From Neoceratodus forsteri (Eukaryota; Chordata; Ceratodontiformes; Ceratodontidae), in contig CM057449.1 in the NCBI GenBank assembly GCA_016271365.2, positions 1,564,900,501-1,564,964,500 of the forward strand: a stretch of 64,000 bases of DNA. The letters run 5' to 3'. Below, one piece after another: positions 22,540 through 33,874 of this stretch. Position 1 is the first letter of the stretch, and the number at the start of each line of letters is the position of its first letter. The notes below the pieces were generated by a model. The model saw nothing but the letters and a program-made list of their open reading frames with translations. It did not search any database and was not told the DNA's origin. The position numbers and the translations under genes were made by a program.

Positions 22540-24540
22540 CACACATGCACTGCAAACTCCTTGGAATAGTGACTTTTGAGGGGTGTGACACTGTCTGTCC
22601 AATGCAGAGTGCTCTGCAAGGGACTCGACAGTATCACACCAATCATCAGCCAGGCTGGTCCTGATGTTGTTTTGCCTGAAGTGGTCTGCACCTGAAAAGA
22701 AAAAGCCACACCAATCATATGGTGGCTTTTTCCTTTCATCTGCAGGTCACCGCAGAGCAAACAGCTGTTTGCGTTGTGACATCACTGCAGCCCTCCCACC
22801 ATCCAACCGGTCCCTTCCTGAAAGATGGGAGGAGGCGCTTTCCTCACCTGCCTCCTCCACATCCCGCTGTTTCTGTTTCCTTATTTTCTCCCACCCATGC
22901 AGAACAGGCCACAGCCTAAGTGCCCGAAGGCACTTTTACTGTAAGCATGATCAATCACACTAGTGGATCCCCCCACCTGCCGACATCAGGGTGCTCAATA
23001 CCCATGTTATCCACTTCTTCCTTTAATGTGGCACACTGGGAGCCCACCCCAGTGTGCCAAAAACTAACTGTGGTGTTTCTAACACAGGGATGCCCACTCC
23101 CATTGTCAGATGCCCCCCATGCCCCTATATTCTCTGACCTCAGGGGGTCCAATCCCTGGGTTGGCATTGATCCCTCCAGTACTCTGGCACACTGGGAGCC
23201 CACCCCAATCTGCCAAAATCCATTAATATTTTACCTGTAAAAAAGAAAACAGACCCACAACGTCTTTTTTTTTTAAACCTGGAAAAAAAGAAAACAGTCC
23301 CTCGTCATTCTCGCTGGCCCCTTCCCCCAACCTGCACCCTCCCTCTGCACACCCTACCTCCCCGCACCCCCCTCACCCACACTTACCTCCAGAGGCCTGG
23401 AGCAGCAATCTTCTGTGGACCCGGAACACGTCTGCACTCTTCAAAAGCCGACCGCAAACTGAAGAAAATCACAGTAAGCCCTATAATGGCAATCAATGGG
23501 GGGTTTCAACTTAGGTTGATATCTCAGCCACTTTTTAGAGTTTTGGTTCCAAATTTTCAACATGGGATTCTTGGGACTCTACCTCTTGAACACAGTCACT
23601 GTCATTTCATTTCTTGGTTCCAAAAGGTGATTTCGCGGTCGCTGCATGGAATCACCTTTCAGGACCAATTCACAAAACAAAAGTGCGACTGTTGATGAGG
23701 TGGGGTCCCAAAAAGCCCTTGTTGCAAATTTGGTGAAAAAAAATCCCAAAAATGACTGTATTTTGAGCATCCATTGCGCAGTTTCTATGCATACTTGTAA
23801 CATCATCAATTTTTAAAATTTGCACTCCAAATTTCCAACATTTCCAATTTTTCACACCCCCTTATGAAAAGTACAGCTGTCATTTTTTGTATCCTTCCCA
23901 AAATGTGTTTTTGCACCTGTGGCTCAGAATGGCACGGTTGCTGTGCAAAATCAACTTTCAGGACAGATTAATGAAATTCCAGTACCACTGTTTATGAGGG
24001 GAGCTCCCAAAAAGGCCATTGTGAAAATTTGGTGAAAACATTCCAAAAAATGATTGCGTTATGAGCGTGTGTTGCATAGTTTCTATGCACACTTGTAACT
24101 TCGCCAATTTTTCATATTTTCATCCCAGATTTTCAACATTGCCATTTCTTCACACTTCCTCATGAACAGTACAGCTGTCATTTTTTGCATCCTGCCTGAA
24201 ATGTGTTTTTGCACCTGTGGCACCGAATGGCACACTCGCTGTGTGAAATCACCTTTTGGGATTGAGTGACGAAATGATACTGCCACTCTTCATGAGGTGG
24301 GGTCTCAAAAAGCCCATGTTGAAAATCTGGAGCAAAAATACCAACAAACACCCAGGGCATTAGGGTTTCCAACCATAATGCCCACCGTGTGCAGACTAAC
24401 AGGCATCTAATTAAGTAAACCAGTGCTGGAAGAACATAGGAAATTTGTGTCATGAGTGATGCCTTAAAATGCAAGGCAGAGGAATATACACAGAAAAATA
24501 TGGGAGGCATATACAACAGCAATATCAACAGTGAACCTTT
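22540..24540. mobile_element. unidentified insertion in Tx1 B RT
   Basis: RT homology is absent between the two edges, which I can place only to within about 30 bp. The insert holds two related stretches about 157 bp apart (CACTGGGAGCCCACCCCA near 23034 and 23190), a palindrome-like AAGCCACACCAATCATATGG region, and the 298-bp tandem repeat listed separately. Near its right side, GGGCATTA and TAATGCCC form an 8-bp inverted repeat. I cannot assign it to a family. Confidence 0.5.
23500..24360. repeat. 298-bp tandem repeat, about three units
   Basis: Marker strings recur at regular spacing: TCCCAAAAAGCCC near 23706, 24005 and 24303, and ATTTTCAACAT-like strings near 23550, 23830 and 24130. Units differ by many substitutions, so the array is old. 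Confidence 0.8.
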
Positions 24541-26015
24541 GGCATTGACAAATGCTTGTTTTAGATAGCTCAATCAGTAGACTATCAGGCCCAGAAGCCA
24601 TACCCCCTGTAAATGATTTTACTACTGCTCTTACTTCTGCATCTAAAATGGGGGCCACCAAGTTCTCTTGTATCTCTCATGGCAAGTCATGGATTTTAAG
24701 AGTATCAAGGAATCTCGATGTCCTACTAGTGTCATAGTCAGTAAATCCAAATAATTGTGATGTATAATTATGCATAATCTGTGCCATTTCTAAATTGTGT
24801 GTGGCCATAGAGCTATCCCATCTTCGTAACTTATCCATATATTTTGTTTCAATTCTATCTTTACAACTATCATAGGGATTGACTTGTTCCTGTTTGCCTT
24901 GAGTCCCATACTTCTGTTCCACCAGCAGCATTGCTGCCCTGTCATATTGAACACTACACATCTTTTTTTTAATATTGGCAATTTGTGTAGTATGATTAAA
25001 CCCCATCTCAAAAGTCCTGGAAATCCAGGTTTGCAGGTGTTTTCAGAGCTCCAGATACTGAATGTATCTAGCTGTATTTTTGTGTGTCACCCATAACCAA
25101 AAAAAAATTTAGTGTCAACACACCATGTAACAGAACTATCATAAAGATCATATACCGACTGTCTTACTTCCAGAAAATCCCATAAAGCGATCCACACTTG
25201 TTGGTCATCCAATAAGGACACATTGAGCCACCAAAAATGGTGAGTGACTGGTTTGTTAAGTGCAGTTCCAATTGATATTACAACCATCCCATGGTCAGTA
25301 GTTTCAATGGGTACCACCTTATATCCCGAACACAACACCCAATGTGAGACAAAAAATAAATCAATTCAGGAGGGTAAAATTCCTTTAAGAAAGGTATGGC
25401 CTGGAGGGTCCGAAGTTACTCCAGCACTGTCTTTTAGTTTTGTAGTAAATAATTTATTCAGGAAATTGGAGTCATTATACAGTTTGGCCATTTTCCAGGT
25501 TGTGTCCTTCGACGTCAAAATACAATTAAAATCTCCCCCAAAAACCACCATTTTGGTGGTAAATAAGAACAGCTGTATTATCTTTAGGACTTCCGTTCTT
25601 AAGGCCTTAGTTTGAGGTGCATACAAGGGTATTAGTCCGAATTCCTGATAATCATAGTGAATGTCAAGCAGCAATACTCTGCCTGGAACCAACTCCAATA
25701 GCCAGTTTACCATTATCCCCAGGGTGTTAAACAATATTCCCACCCCGGAACATGGGTCCTCCCCTATAGACCAAAATAACTGACCTCCAAAACATGCAGA
25801 AGATGCACTAGCCATGTCCTGTAATGTATGTAGCTGTGTGTCTTGTAAAAAAAATACACGACAACAAAAGTTCCTCAAGATGGAAAAAATTTTGTCTTCT
25901 CATTAAATTTTTAATACTATTAGTATTTAAAGTGACAAACAAGAAACCCCTAGACATTAGTGAAGAAAAAGATCATCAGAAAATCAGGTGTTCCCCCTGG
26001 TCGCCTTCTTTAATT

Positions 26016-28547
26016 TCACTTTCTTCTTCTGAGCCTTTCTAGAATCCATAGATGCCACATCTGTATCCATGGTAATAGAAGATGTAATGGACGACGTATC
26101 AGATTCTTCTTCAGAGTTACCCAAGGTCTTCCATTTTGCCAATACTGCAAATTTATTGTCAAGAGGAATAACCGTTTTACATACTGTCTTCGGGGGAGGG
26201 GGTCTGCAGACACTTTAATCCTAGAACTCCTCCTTGGTAACAGTGTATGCCATGTTTGGGGGGGAAGCATTGCAGACCTGGTGACTCACTCAGTTGTGGG
26301 TCAACATTTAACCCTTCTAGTTGTCCTGAGGATGTAGTGTCCTCAGGAGCAGACTTTGTCTCTACTTGCTGATGCACAGAAATTGCTGCCCCTTGTCTTA
26401 CCATCTGCAAAAGTCCTATATCACTGAGAAGAGTGGAGGGGGTGAAGGCCACTCTCTTCCTCCTGAGGTGGGCTAGGGGCTTCCAATGTGGGCTCCTGCA
26501 CAAACTGCCCTTGTGCTCTAGATATCATATCTTCCCTGTCCTCTTGTGCAGTAGAGGGTTCATTATGCACCTCCCACGGGCAGTCCTGAAAAGAATGACC
26601 AGGTTCACCACCAAGGTTACAGCTAACTCGTGTAGGGCAACTATCACTTGTATGCCCAGTTTTCCCACACAGAGAACATTTCAGCTGATTGCAAGCATTA
26701 CTCAGGTGCGTGCATGTTTCACAATGAAAACAGGATTTAGGTTGCCCTGCATAAAACATGAACCCTCTATCTTAGCTGATATGAAAACAGCTGGGCAAAT
26801 GTTGCATAGCCCCATTTAACTGTGACAACTGAACTTGAATCTTCCACCCCTCACCCCACCCAGAATTATTTGGAATCCATTATGGGGTCTGGATTTCCAA
26901 GAACTGTACATTTAGCGTTCAAGCAATGGAGAATATCATTGACACACACCCCTTCATTGTTAAATAAGACTGTGATGACTTTAAATGCTGGTTTTGTAAG
27001 GGGAAACACCACAAAGGGAGACCATAAATGCGTATACTTGACTTGTTGATATCTCATCCAAAATGCCTCAAGTCCACCAGCTGTTTTAAAACTAAGGTCA
27101 AATACCAGGTCCCCAGAAGTATGAATAAGGGCATAAACCTCACTTGCCTGAAACTGCAAGCTGTCTTTAATCAACTGCTTTCCCACATAGATCCTGCCCG
27201 GGAACACTTCAATCCCCCTGATACTTGATCCGGATGGCATTCCTCCACTTTGCTGATTCAGGGGGTTTGTGAAATAAGCCAGCATATGTTCTGTTTGCCT
27301 GGGGTCTCTGCCCTGCAGATTCAGGACCCAAATCTCTGTGGGATTCCCTCCTCTCCCTCTGAGGGAAGGGGTCATCCTCTGGCTCCGCTTGTGCAGCCAT
27401 AACCTGTGATAGGGAGCAGCCATCTTTGGGTTTTTGAGCTGAGTCTTCTCTGCCTGACTGCCCAGATCCCCAATCCAGCAACTGCAAGATGGGATTTTAA
27501 GTCGGGTCCAGTGAGGAGGGTACATGTAGGGGACCGATTCCCTGTCCTTCCAAAGTGACACACTCTGGCTTGCCCAACTGATCATCTGAGACAGGGCCCA
27601 GGGACCTCCATGGCTGCTGCTTGTCACTTTTAATCCATCCCTCTGTTGCCAAAGCCTCTGCAATATTAATACCTGATGCTGTCATGTGATTATCAAATGA
27701 CTGTTGTAACATAGTGTCATGACCAGTGGATATAGTCACAAAGTCTTCCCCCTCAGTTTCTGACCCCCCCTAGTGGCAACTGGGGAACATGGAAGAAACC
27801 CTGGGACAAGATAATGGGTTCCTGTCTCTCATTCAAACCAGAAACTTCCACTGGAGCAATATGACCAGCCATACCAATAGTTGCACTCAGTAAAACAGAC
27901 TGCCTAGCTTCATGTGCAGTACAGTCACCCAGTCCAGTACTGCTTGGGACATCACCCTTTTGACTCCCACTCTCCAGCAAACCTCTAGGTAAGATACTCC
28001 TACCTGCTGCTCCATCAGTGCCTTCACCCGAACACACAGCATCTGGCCTCCATTTTTGTGGGCACAAACTGGCAACCACTCCAAGTGGCACCGCATTTAT
28101 CTCATAAGGCATCACAAAATCTGACCTCTAAAGTTCCATTAAGTCCACATCCTACATTAGTTCAACTGCCGGTCCAACCGGGTCCATCCAACTTTACAGG
28201 CCGAATTTGCCCGCTTCCTGCGTCACATGGAAATTGTACCCTCCAGATTCATTCTCCAGTCTACCTGGTTCCATCCTCCTTCATAGCAGAAGCTCCTGTT
28301 GGGCAATAACATCCACAAGTTGCCGGCGCTTACTTTCTAAATCCAAAAACAAATCGTCCTAGATGTACATTTCCAACTTTCAAACTAGAGGTAAGTACAT
28401 ACCCATGCCCTCCCTCTAAGGGAAGCCTATTATTTATTTTATTTATTTATCTTCAAAATGCATATCAAAATCCTCCAGAGCTGACTGCAAACTCACACCT
28501 CCTGCTCCTTCAACTTCCATAGCCCAGCTGGTGTCCAGGTCTGCCAT
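26016..28547 (-). pseudogene. Tx1 copy B ORF1
   Basis: The start MADLDTSWAMEVEGAGG at 28547 parallels the MADV start of copy E. Downstream are ALATEGWIKSDKQQPWRSLG, then VFPGRIYVGKQLIKDSLQF, SEVYALIHTSGDLVFDLSF and ITVLFNNEGVCVNDILHCL, the RRM-like region shared with ZCCHC3-like proteins. Three knuckles follow (CFHCETCTHLSNAC, CSLCGKTGHTSDSC, CNLGGEPGHSFQDC). The C-terminus is Lys/Arg-rich. Several frameshifts separate the pieces. Confidence 0.75.
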
Positions 28548-28583
28548 CCTCAAGGAACAGCAGTGCCCCCTACCACAAGAGTA

Positions 28584-28964
28584 GTTGCCTCCTTTATCTG
28601 ATTTGGTCTCAGTTCACAGTGTTCAAGCCAATTTAAGATCAACTGATGGAATTGTGTTAGTAGCCCAATCTATTAAAAATAACTATGATTTTCGTTCATT
28701 TGAATGTCAAGTACCTAGTATGTGGAATGGTTTACCTCTTTCCTTAAGATCAGCTAATTCCTATCCAGTCTTTAAGTCTAGACTTATACACTATTTATTA
28801 ACATTGTCAGTCTGTACTTGGTATGATTGATGTTATTGATTGATGTGTTATTTATTGTATTTTTTTGTACTTTGTCCTATTGTTATATGTTTATCTGTCT
28901 GGGTTGGACCTGAAAAAGGGCTTTGGCCCAGTGTCCCTACCCAGTTAACAAATTAAATGAATTG
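28584..28964 (+). mobile_element. 3' fragment of an L2/CR1-type LINE
   Basis: The frame 28585-28830 ends with FECQVPSMWNGLPLSLRSA and FKSRLIHYLL, the standard C-terminus of L2/CR1-group ORF2 (a W-N-x-LP-x-SLR block). A 3' UTR of about 130 bp ends AATTAAATGAATTGA. The fragment lies between Tx1 copies B and C. Confidence 0.7.
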
Positions 28965-28971
28965 AAGAGTA

Positions 28972-29135
28972 GGGGAATTTTTTATTCAAAACTTAGAAAC
29001 AAAATATGCAAAATTGTACAACTTTATACCAAATCATGAAAGGAAATCAAAAACAGAAAGAAGTATTACATCATACATAAACTACAAACAAAAGTAATCT
29101 AAATGTATACAAAAAAAACCTTCCCTCTCCATAAA
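28972..29135 (-). mobile_element. Tx1 short unit C (3' end only)
   Basis: This 164-bp unit starts GGGGAATTTTTTATTCAAAAC, like copy B, and is bounded by AAGAGTA on both sides (28965-28971 and 29136-29142), a perfect 7-bp target duplication. In the sense strand it begins next to a purine-rich GGAGAGGGAAGG tract. It contains no coding sequence. Confidence 0.75.
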
Positions 29136-29142
29136 AAGAGTA

Positions 29143-29309
29143 GGGGAATTAGTTATACAAAACCTGAAACAAAATATACAAAATTGTATTACGTCATACA
29201 AAATCAGAAGAAAAGAAAGCAAAAGAAACAGAAAAGGGCATTACAGCATACAGAAACATCAAAAAAAAGAATCCGTAAGTGTACCGAACCCCCGTCCCAT
29301 CCCTACCCA
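29143..29309 (-). mobile_element. Tx1 short unit D (3' end only)
   Basis: This 167-bp unit starts GGGGAATTAGTTATACAAAACC and aligns with unit C over most of its length (ACAAAATATACAAAATTGTA). AAGAGTA lies on both sides (29136-29142 and 29310-29316). Its sense 5' edge is next to GGGTAGGGATGGGACGGGGG. Length and break point are nearly the same as in unit C. Confidence 0.75.
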
Positions 29310-29906
29310 AAGAGTAGGGGACATTTTTATTTACTGTAGACCATAAGAAGCAAAAAAAAAGACAAATCAGTATTACAATGTACAAATTCATAAAAAGAAA
29401 AATGAAAAACATACAAACTCATAAAAAGGAAAAGAAAAAACAAGCACGAGCAGGAAAATATACCAAACACCCCCAACCAAATCCAGACAACAGTGTATTT
29501 CTATAAATAAACAAAAGAAGAAACAATCCTGAGGAAGAGATCACAAACAGGAACAAGGGAAAATTTGTAGGGAAAGGAGAAAATGAAACCCACCTCATCC
29601 TCTATCCAACCAGGACATATGTCTCCACCACAATTTATAGAGGTCTGGGGAGGCCAAATTGTGTTCAAAGGCACGCCATTTAAGGACAGCCCATTGAATA
29701 CCATAAAACACTTGTTCACTGGTCATCAGCTTCTTCCTCAGGGTCAATTCTCAACGAGCCTGCCAAATTTGAAACTTAACATAGCCAAGAAACAACTGCA
29801 TAGTACAAAGGTCATATTTCACCCAAGAGCTCAGTAGGATGCCAGTAACCCAGACATCCAAGGCCAAGGCCTGAAAAGGGCTTGAAGGCCAGAAAGCATG
29901 GAATAA

Positions 29907-31720
29907 TTACCAAAAACCAACCACAAGGGGGCAGTCCAGAAATAAATGTTGCATAGTTTCAATCACTCCAGAGCAAGTAGCTTCTCTGGGGCAGGTTCGC
30001 TCAGAAACTTCCTTATGCTTCACGTTCCCTTTAACCCCCAATTTCTTATGAGTGCAGAGCCATAGAAAATCCCACAGATAGGCCGGGATCCGTGGACTGC
30101 GAAGAAATTGTGTGATTGGATCCCGCACCAAGGGTGGGTGTTCCACAAACCAAGGATCCTCCAAAAAATGGGCATCAAAAAATCCATTTATACACCTTTT
30201 TCCAAGATCCAGCAGTGAGCTACCAACGGGGCACCTGCCAAACCTTAAGCTTTCCAACCACATCTCTCCAATACGCAGCCAACAAAGAAAACCGTACTTG
30301 TCTAGAAATGGGGCCAGAATAATTCCAAACTGAAAGGATGGGACCAAATTCATCCAAGACCCAAGGACTCCACAATTTTGGAACATATCCCCAATGTCCT
30401 CAGGAAGGGTAGGAAGGTCGCATGCATGCAACCACTGTTTCATAACTTCACATTACAAAGACTTACTGGCAAATGCAGCCACAAAAAAATGATGTATCTC
30501 GGATAAAAGGGCAGATTTTTCAGTAACAGTATCACCACAAGCAGTAGTCAAATAAAGCATACTTCTTCTTTCCCGAACCTGAGCATAAGAATCAAAGGGG
30601 ACAGTATCATGTTTTTTACCAAGCACCTTATACCTCTGCTGCCTCTCCAAACCTTTCAACATATCCTTTTGCTGTCTGGCCAGTTCATCCTTAAGTGCCC
30701 GAAGGGTTTGGGGACAATCTCCACCATTCTCAGAATGTAAGGCAGATAGAGAATGCAATTGTGATAGTAAACACTGCAATGTAATGTGTTTAAACCTCCC
30801 ATGGAGCTTCTCCATTTGTTTAAAGTAGCAACAAATCTCCCACTTAGTGTCTTTCCACCAGGCATTAGAATCCTCATACAAAAAAAAACAGACTTTCTAG
30901 CTGCCAAGATATGACCAAAATCTGCCTGAATCTGAGGAATACCCAACAAGGATAAGTTAAATTTCCAGACCCCAGGCCACGGCACTGCTCTGGATGACTG
31001 CCCACTAAAATTGACAACATTCTGTGATCAGATGTAGCCACAGCCACAACCTGAGCATTCTGCAAGTGAATGGAGGCAGAAACAAAAAAATAATCTATTC
31101 TAGAGGAACGGGGCCCACGAAAATAAGTATGAGGGGCCACCTGGAAATGGGAAAACAAGTCATCAATCAGTCCCACATCCTCAATAATCTCCCACAAACA
31201 AGTGGTGTCACAATATTGCTTTTTGGATGGGAGGCCGAGACTTGGCAAAGAGAATGCACAATTAAAATTTCCTCCTAAAACCACATGTAGGTTGGTAAAC
31301 AAAAAGGGCTGCAAGGCTCGGAAAAGTTTCACCCTATTGTGTTTCAGCTGGGGGGCATACACATTCAGGAGACGAAAAGGCAAACCTTTCCACTGAATAT
31401 CTAACAACAAAGCCCTCCCCTCCAAAATTTCTAACTGCCTAAGCACTGTAACTGGGGAAAAAAAACAAATCCCCACACCAGAGCAAACATCTGCACCCTA
31501 GGACCAGAAACTAGCACCCCATATCCAAGTGGTAGAGGCCACCTCCAAAGTTCATGGAGAATGGAGGCGGACATCCTGCAAAAATAAACAGTCCAAGTCA
31601 GCATGCATGAAATGAGCATAAGTCGCCAACTGCTTAAATTCAGACTGAATACTATTCACATTCAGGGATGCTAGCTTAAAACTACACACAGAGGAAACCA
31701 TAAAGAGACCAAATCATCAT
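29907..31720 (-). pseudogene. Tx1 copy E ORF2, endonuclease and C-terminus only
   Basis: The endonuclease begins ASLNVNSIQSEFKQLATYA and includes LDCLFLQDVRL, ADVCSGVGICFF, LLNVYAPQLK, VVLGGNFNCAF, GPRSSRIDYFFVSA and SDHRML. The linker YEDSNAWWKDTKWEICCYF matches copies A and B. At about 30447 the sequence jumps straight to the C-terminal domain (IETMQHLFLDCPLVVGFW), so the RT palm, including YxDD, is gone. This is a clean internal deletion rather than gradual decay. Confidence 0.78.
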
Positions 31721-31723
31721 TTG

Positions 31724-33654
31724 ACTTTACTAGAAGCTCTCGTGGCTCTGCCACTGGGTACAGGGGCAGATCTGCAGTCTTCCAATCCCTCAGAGTCAGA
31801 AGTCTGACCTGTCTAAGAGTGGGCAGAAGGGTCCTCAGAGTTACTGTCTTTGTCCAAGGGCAAATCTTGAAGGATTGCAAACTGATTGGGATCGGTCAAG
31901 GGTGCTACCAGAGGCTTCTGTGACTTTTGTTTGGAACCTTTCCCTCGTTTACTACAGACCACAGTAAACTCTCGATCTAGAGGCAACTGCACTGGTGGAG
32001 GGTTGGAAGGACCCATATCCATCTGAGAGACACCCAGGATCTGCTCGGCAACTAGGTCTGTGTCTACCAGTACAAAAAGTACAGGAGGAACGTGGGGGGC
32101 TCCAAGATTCCTGGGCCTTTTCTATTTTTCAGGAGGCCAGAGCCAGAGGCGTGGGATGGGGCCATTGCCTCCCTAAGGTAATAATCCTGCACCTCAAAAT
32201 GAGCATTCTCAGTATTTTTCGCCGCCCAAGGGCAATCAGTAAAGGTATGGCCAAGATCGTCGCAGAGATTACATTTCAGATCTTGGAAGCAATGTGCACT
32301 AGAATGCCCCAGTTCCCCACAGTGAGTACATTTGAGATCCTCACGTCGTACTGATATGCCTGTGTGACCCCCACTTGAAACACATCTGTGGTTGACCTGG
32401 GTAAAACAGAAACCCCTTGTCACGGCCAATAAAGAAACAATTGGGAAGGTGAACAATATCCTGATCAGTATGTTGTAACTTGATCCAGAATTTCCAGCCC
32501 ACATTCCAGACTCCCTCATAATCCAATATGGGGGCCGGGTTACCCTGGATAGAACACCTCTTCTCCAACCAGTAAACAATTTCAGTAATGTTCACCCCTT
32601 CATTCCGAAAAAGTATAGTAATAACGCGAAAGGGCTGCTTCGTTAAAGGAATGACAAGAAAGTCTACCCATAAAGGGTTGGTCTTAAGGTTGGTATATCT
32701 GCACCAAAACCACTCCAGCAAGGCAGGGGTCCTAAAACTGATATCGAAAGTACTGTCCCCTTGGGCATGGATCAGGGCATACACTTCAGATGGGGAGAAA
32801 CCCAGGGATTGCTTCAAAAGAATTTTCCCGACATAAAAGCGATCAGGGATAGTGTCCCGAGGCCCAGTATAACAGAGTCTAATTGCATTATGCCGTTTAG
32901 CCATTTCCACCGGTTTGTGGAAATGACTGGCATACGTCAGAGGCTCAGGACCAGGCGCCTCACTGCCATGAGTCTGGTGCTGCACCAGAAGCTCCGTGGG
33001 CCGAGACCCAGCCCCACCTAGACTGTCAACATCAGCAGAACTAGAAGGAACCCCAGTAGGAACTCCATTACCTGACTTACCAGGGTCGTCGCTAGCAGTA
33101 GACACATTATGGGTAGAATCCAACATCACCCCAGAAGGCGAACTCATACCCCCACCAGGGAGAGGAACCTGAGGATCTGGTTGCCAATCCCTGCGTGGAG
33201 AGAGAATCCAGCCAGCTGACAACAAAGCATGCGCAGGAGACCAGGCGGCATCATCACTAGCACTCCACTCCCAACGTGGGGTCCTGTCTGCAAGCCCTAG
33301 AGGAGGATCCGGTCTATCTGCAGCTGCCAGAAGTTTTGTGGGTCCAGAAGAACCCTCACTTAAAGGTGAGGTGAGTGACCACTTGTGCTTTCTTTCCTCC
33401 TCCTGCTTTAGTTGTTCACAATGAAGTTGATCCCCAATTTTTCATAACTCAGCTTCGAGACACAACTTCTGTTCCAAACTCAGGGTATCCATGACAGGAG
33501 GCGTGGGACCGCCATTTTGGGCATAGTGCTGGCCACCCAGAAGGTGCATCCCAGCCGCCGCTTCAGCGGTTCCAGAATCCCCAGACTCCTTCAATTCTAC
33601 ATCCATAGCTAGACTCGAACGTTCTTCCAACCATTCACCACCTACATCAGCCAT
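31724..33654 (-). pseudogene. Tx1 copy E ORF1
   Basis: The start is taken as MADVGGEWLEERSSLAMD at 33654, because copy B starts the same way; an earlier in-frame Met at 33735 would read into the flanking junction. Next come LSAGWILSPRRDWQPDPQVP, FYVGKILLKQSLGFSPSEVYALIH, VIPLTKQPFRVITILFRNEG, GNPAPILDYEGVWNVGW, two well-kept knuckles (CTHCGELGHSSAHC, CNLCDDLGHTFTDC) and a basic tail. It is the longest and best-preserved ORF1 of the window, with one or two frameshifts. Confidence 0.75.
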
Positions 33655-33698
33655 CAAGTGACTCTCCACACAGCTGCAGGGATCCCTACTGCAGAGTA

Positions 33699-33872
33699 GG
33701 GGAATTTCCCCAGTGTCCTGGCCAAATTTCCCCATTTACTAAAAATACTACCGGCTTAACCTGATTCAACATGTCAGTTTGCATCTGTATTCCCCCAACC
33801 CCCTGGGACGAGGCTAAAAATAGAAAGATTTGTCTAGCTCTTCTTTTTCCTTTAAAAAAAAAAAAAAAAAAC
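33699..33872. other. possible further Tx1 3' end, then A-run
   Basis: After CAGAGTA the plus strand starts GGGGAATTT, the same tip as the other Tx1 copies. It then diverges (CCCCAGTGTCCTGGCC) and ends in an 18-base A run at about 33854-33871. A seventh Tx1 end is possible, but only nine bases match, so this may be chance. Confidence 0.25.
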
Positions 33873-33874
33873 AG

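Larger units (their letters stand above)
20548..25878 (-). pseudogene. Tx1 copy B ORF2: endonuclease-RT
   Basis: The endonuclease begins FFLQDTQLHTLQDMASA, with PLYAPQTK and VVFGGDFNCILTSKD. Then come DHGMVVI and the linker RWDSSMATHNLEMAQIM. RT starts VRAVVKSFTGGMASGPDSLLIEL, is cut by the insertion, and resumes with YNFSLDQAKAYDSDNHKFL, GKGVWQGCPLNPLMYVFSL and the catalytic MVYTDDICVMV (Asp-Asp codons at about 21882-21887). The C-terminal zinc-finger-like block is ERYCLREDCDKQIETMQHLF. Copy B is the only Tx1 copy here that keeps a recognisable YxDD motif, but frame breaks and the insertion kill it. Confidence 0.8.
20077..28576 (-). mobile_element. Tx1-clade LINE copy B
   Basis: The sense-strand 3' end is at the left (plus strand GGGGAATTTTTTATTGAAAACC). 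ORF2 lies at 20548-25878 and ORF1 at 26016-28547. It is flanked by AAGTGTA on the left (20070-20076) and AAGAGTA on the right (28577-28583), a 7-bp target duplication with one change. About 2 kb within ORF2 (near 22540-24540) is foreign. Without it the element is about 6.5 kb and appears nearly full length. Confidence 0.8.
29317..33692 (-). mobile_element. Tx1-clade LINE copy E with internal RT deletion
   Basis: It is flanked by AAGAGTA (29310-29316) and CAGAGTA (33692-33698). The 3' end reads GGGGACATTTTTATTTACTG in plus-strand terms. Both ORFs are recognisable, ORF1 with its start codon near the right edge, so the 5' end looks complete. The length of 4.4 kb falls short of the other copies because most of the RT is deleted near 30447. 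Confidence 0.8.

Noticed and set aside
24340..24415. Helitron 3' end (hairpin followed by CTAA)
   Set aside because: The base after CTAA is C rather than the expected T, and no matching TC start was seen.
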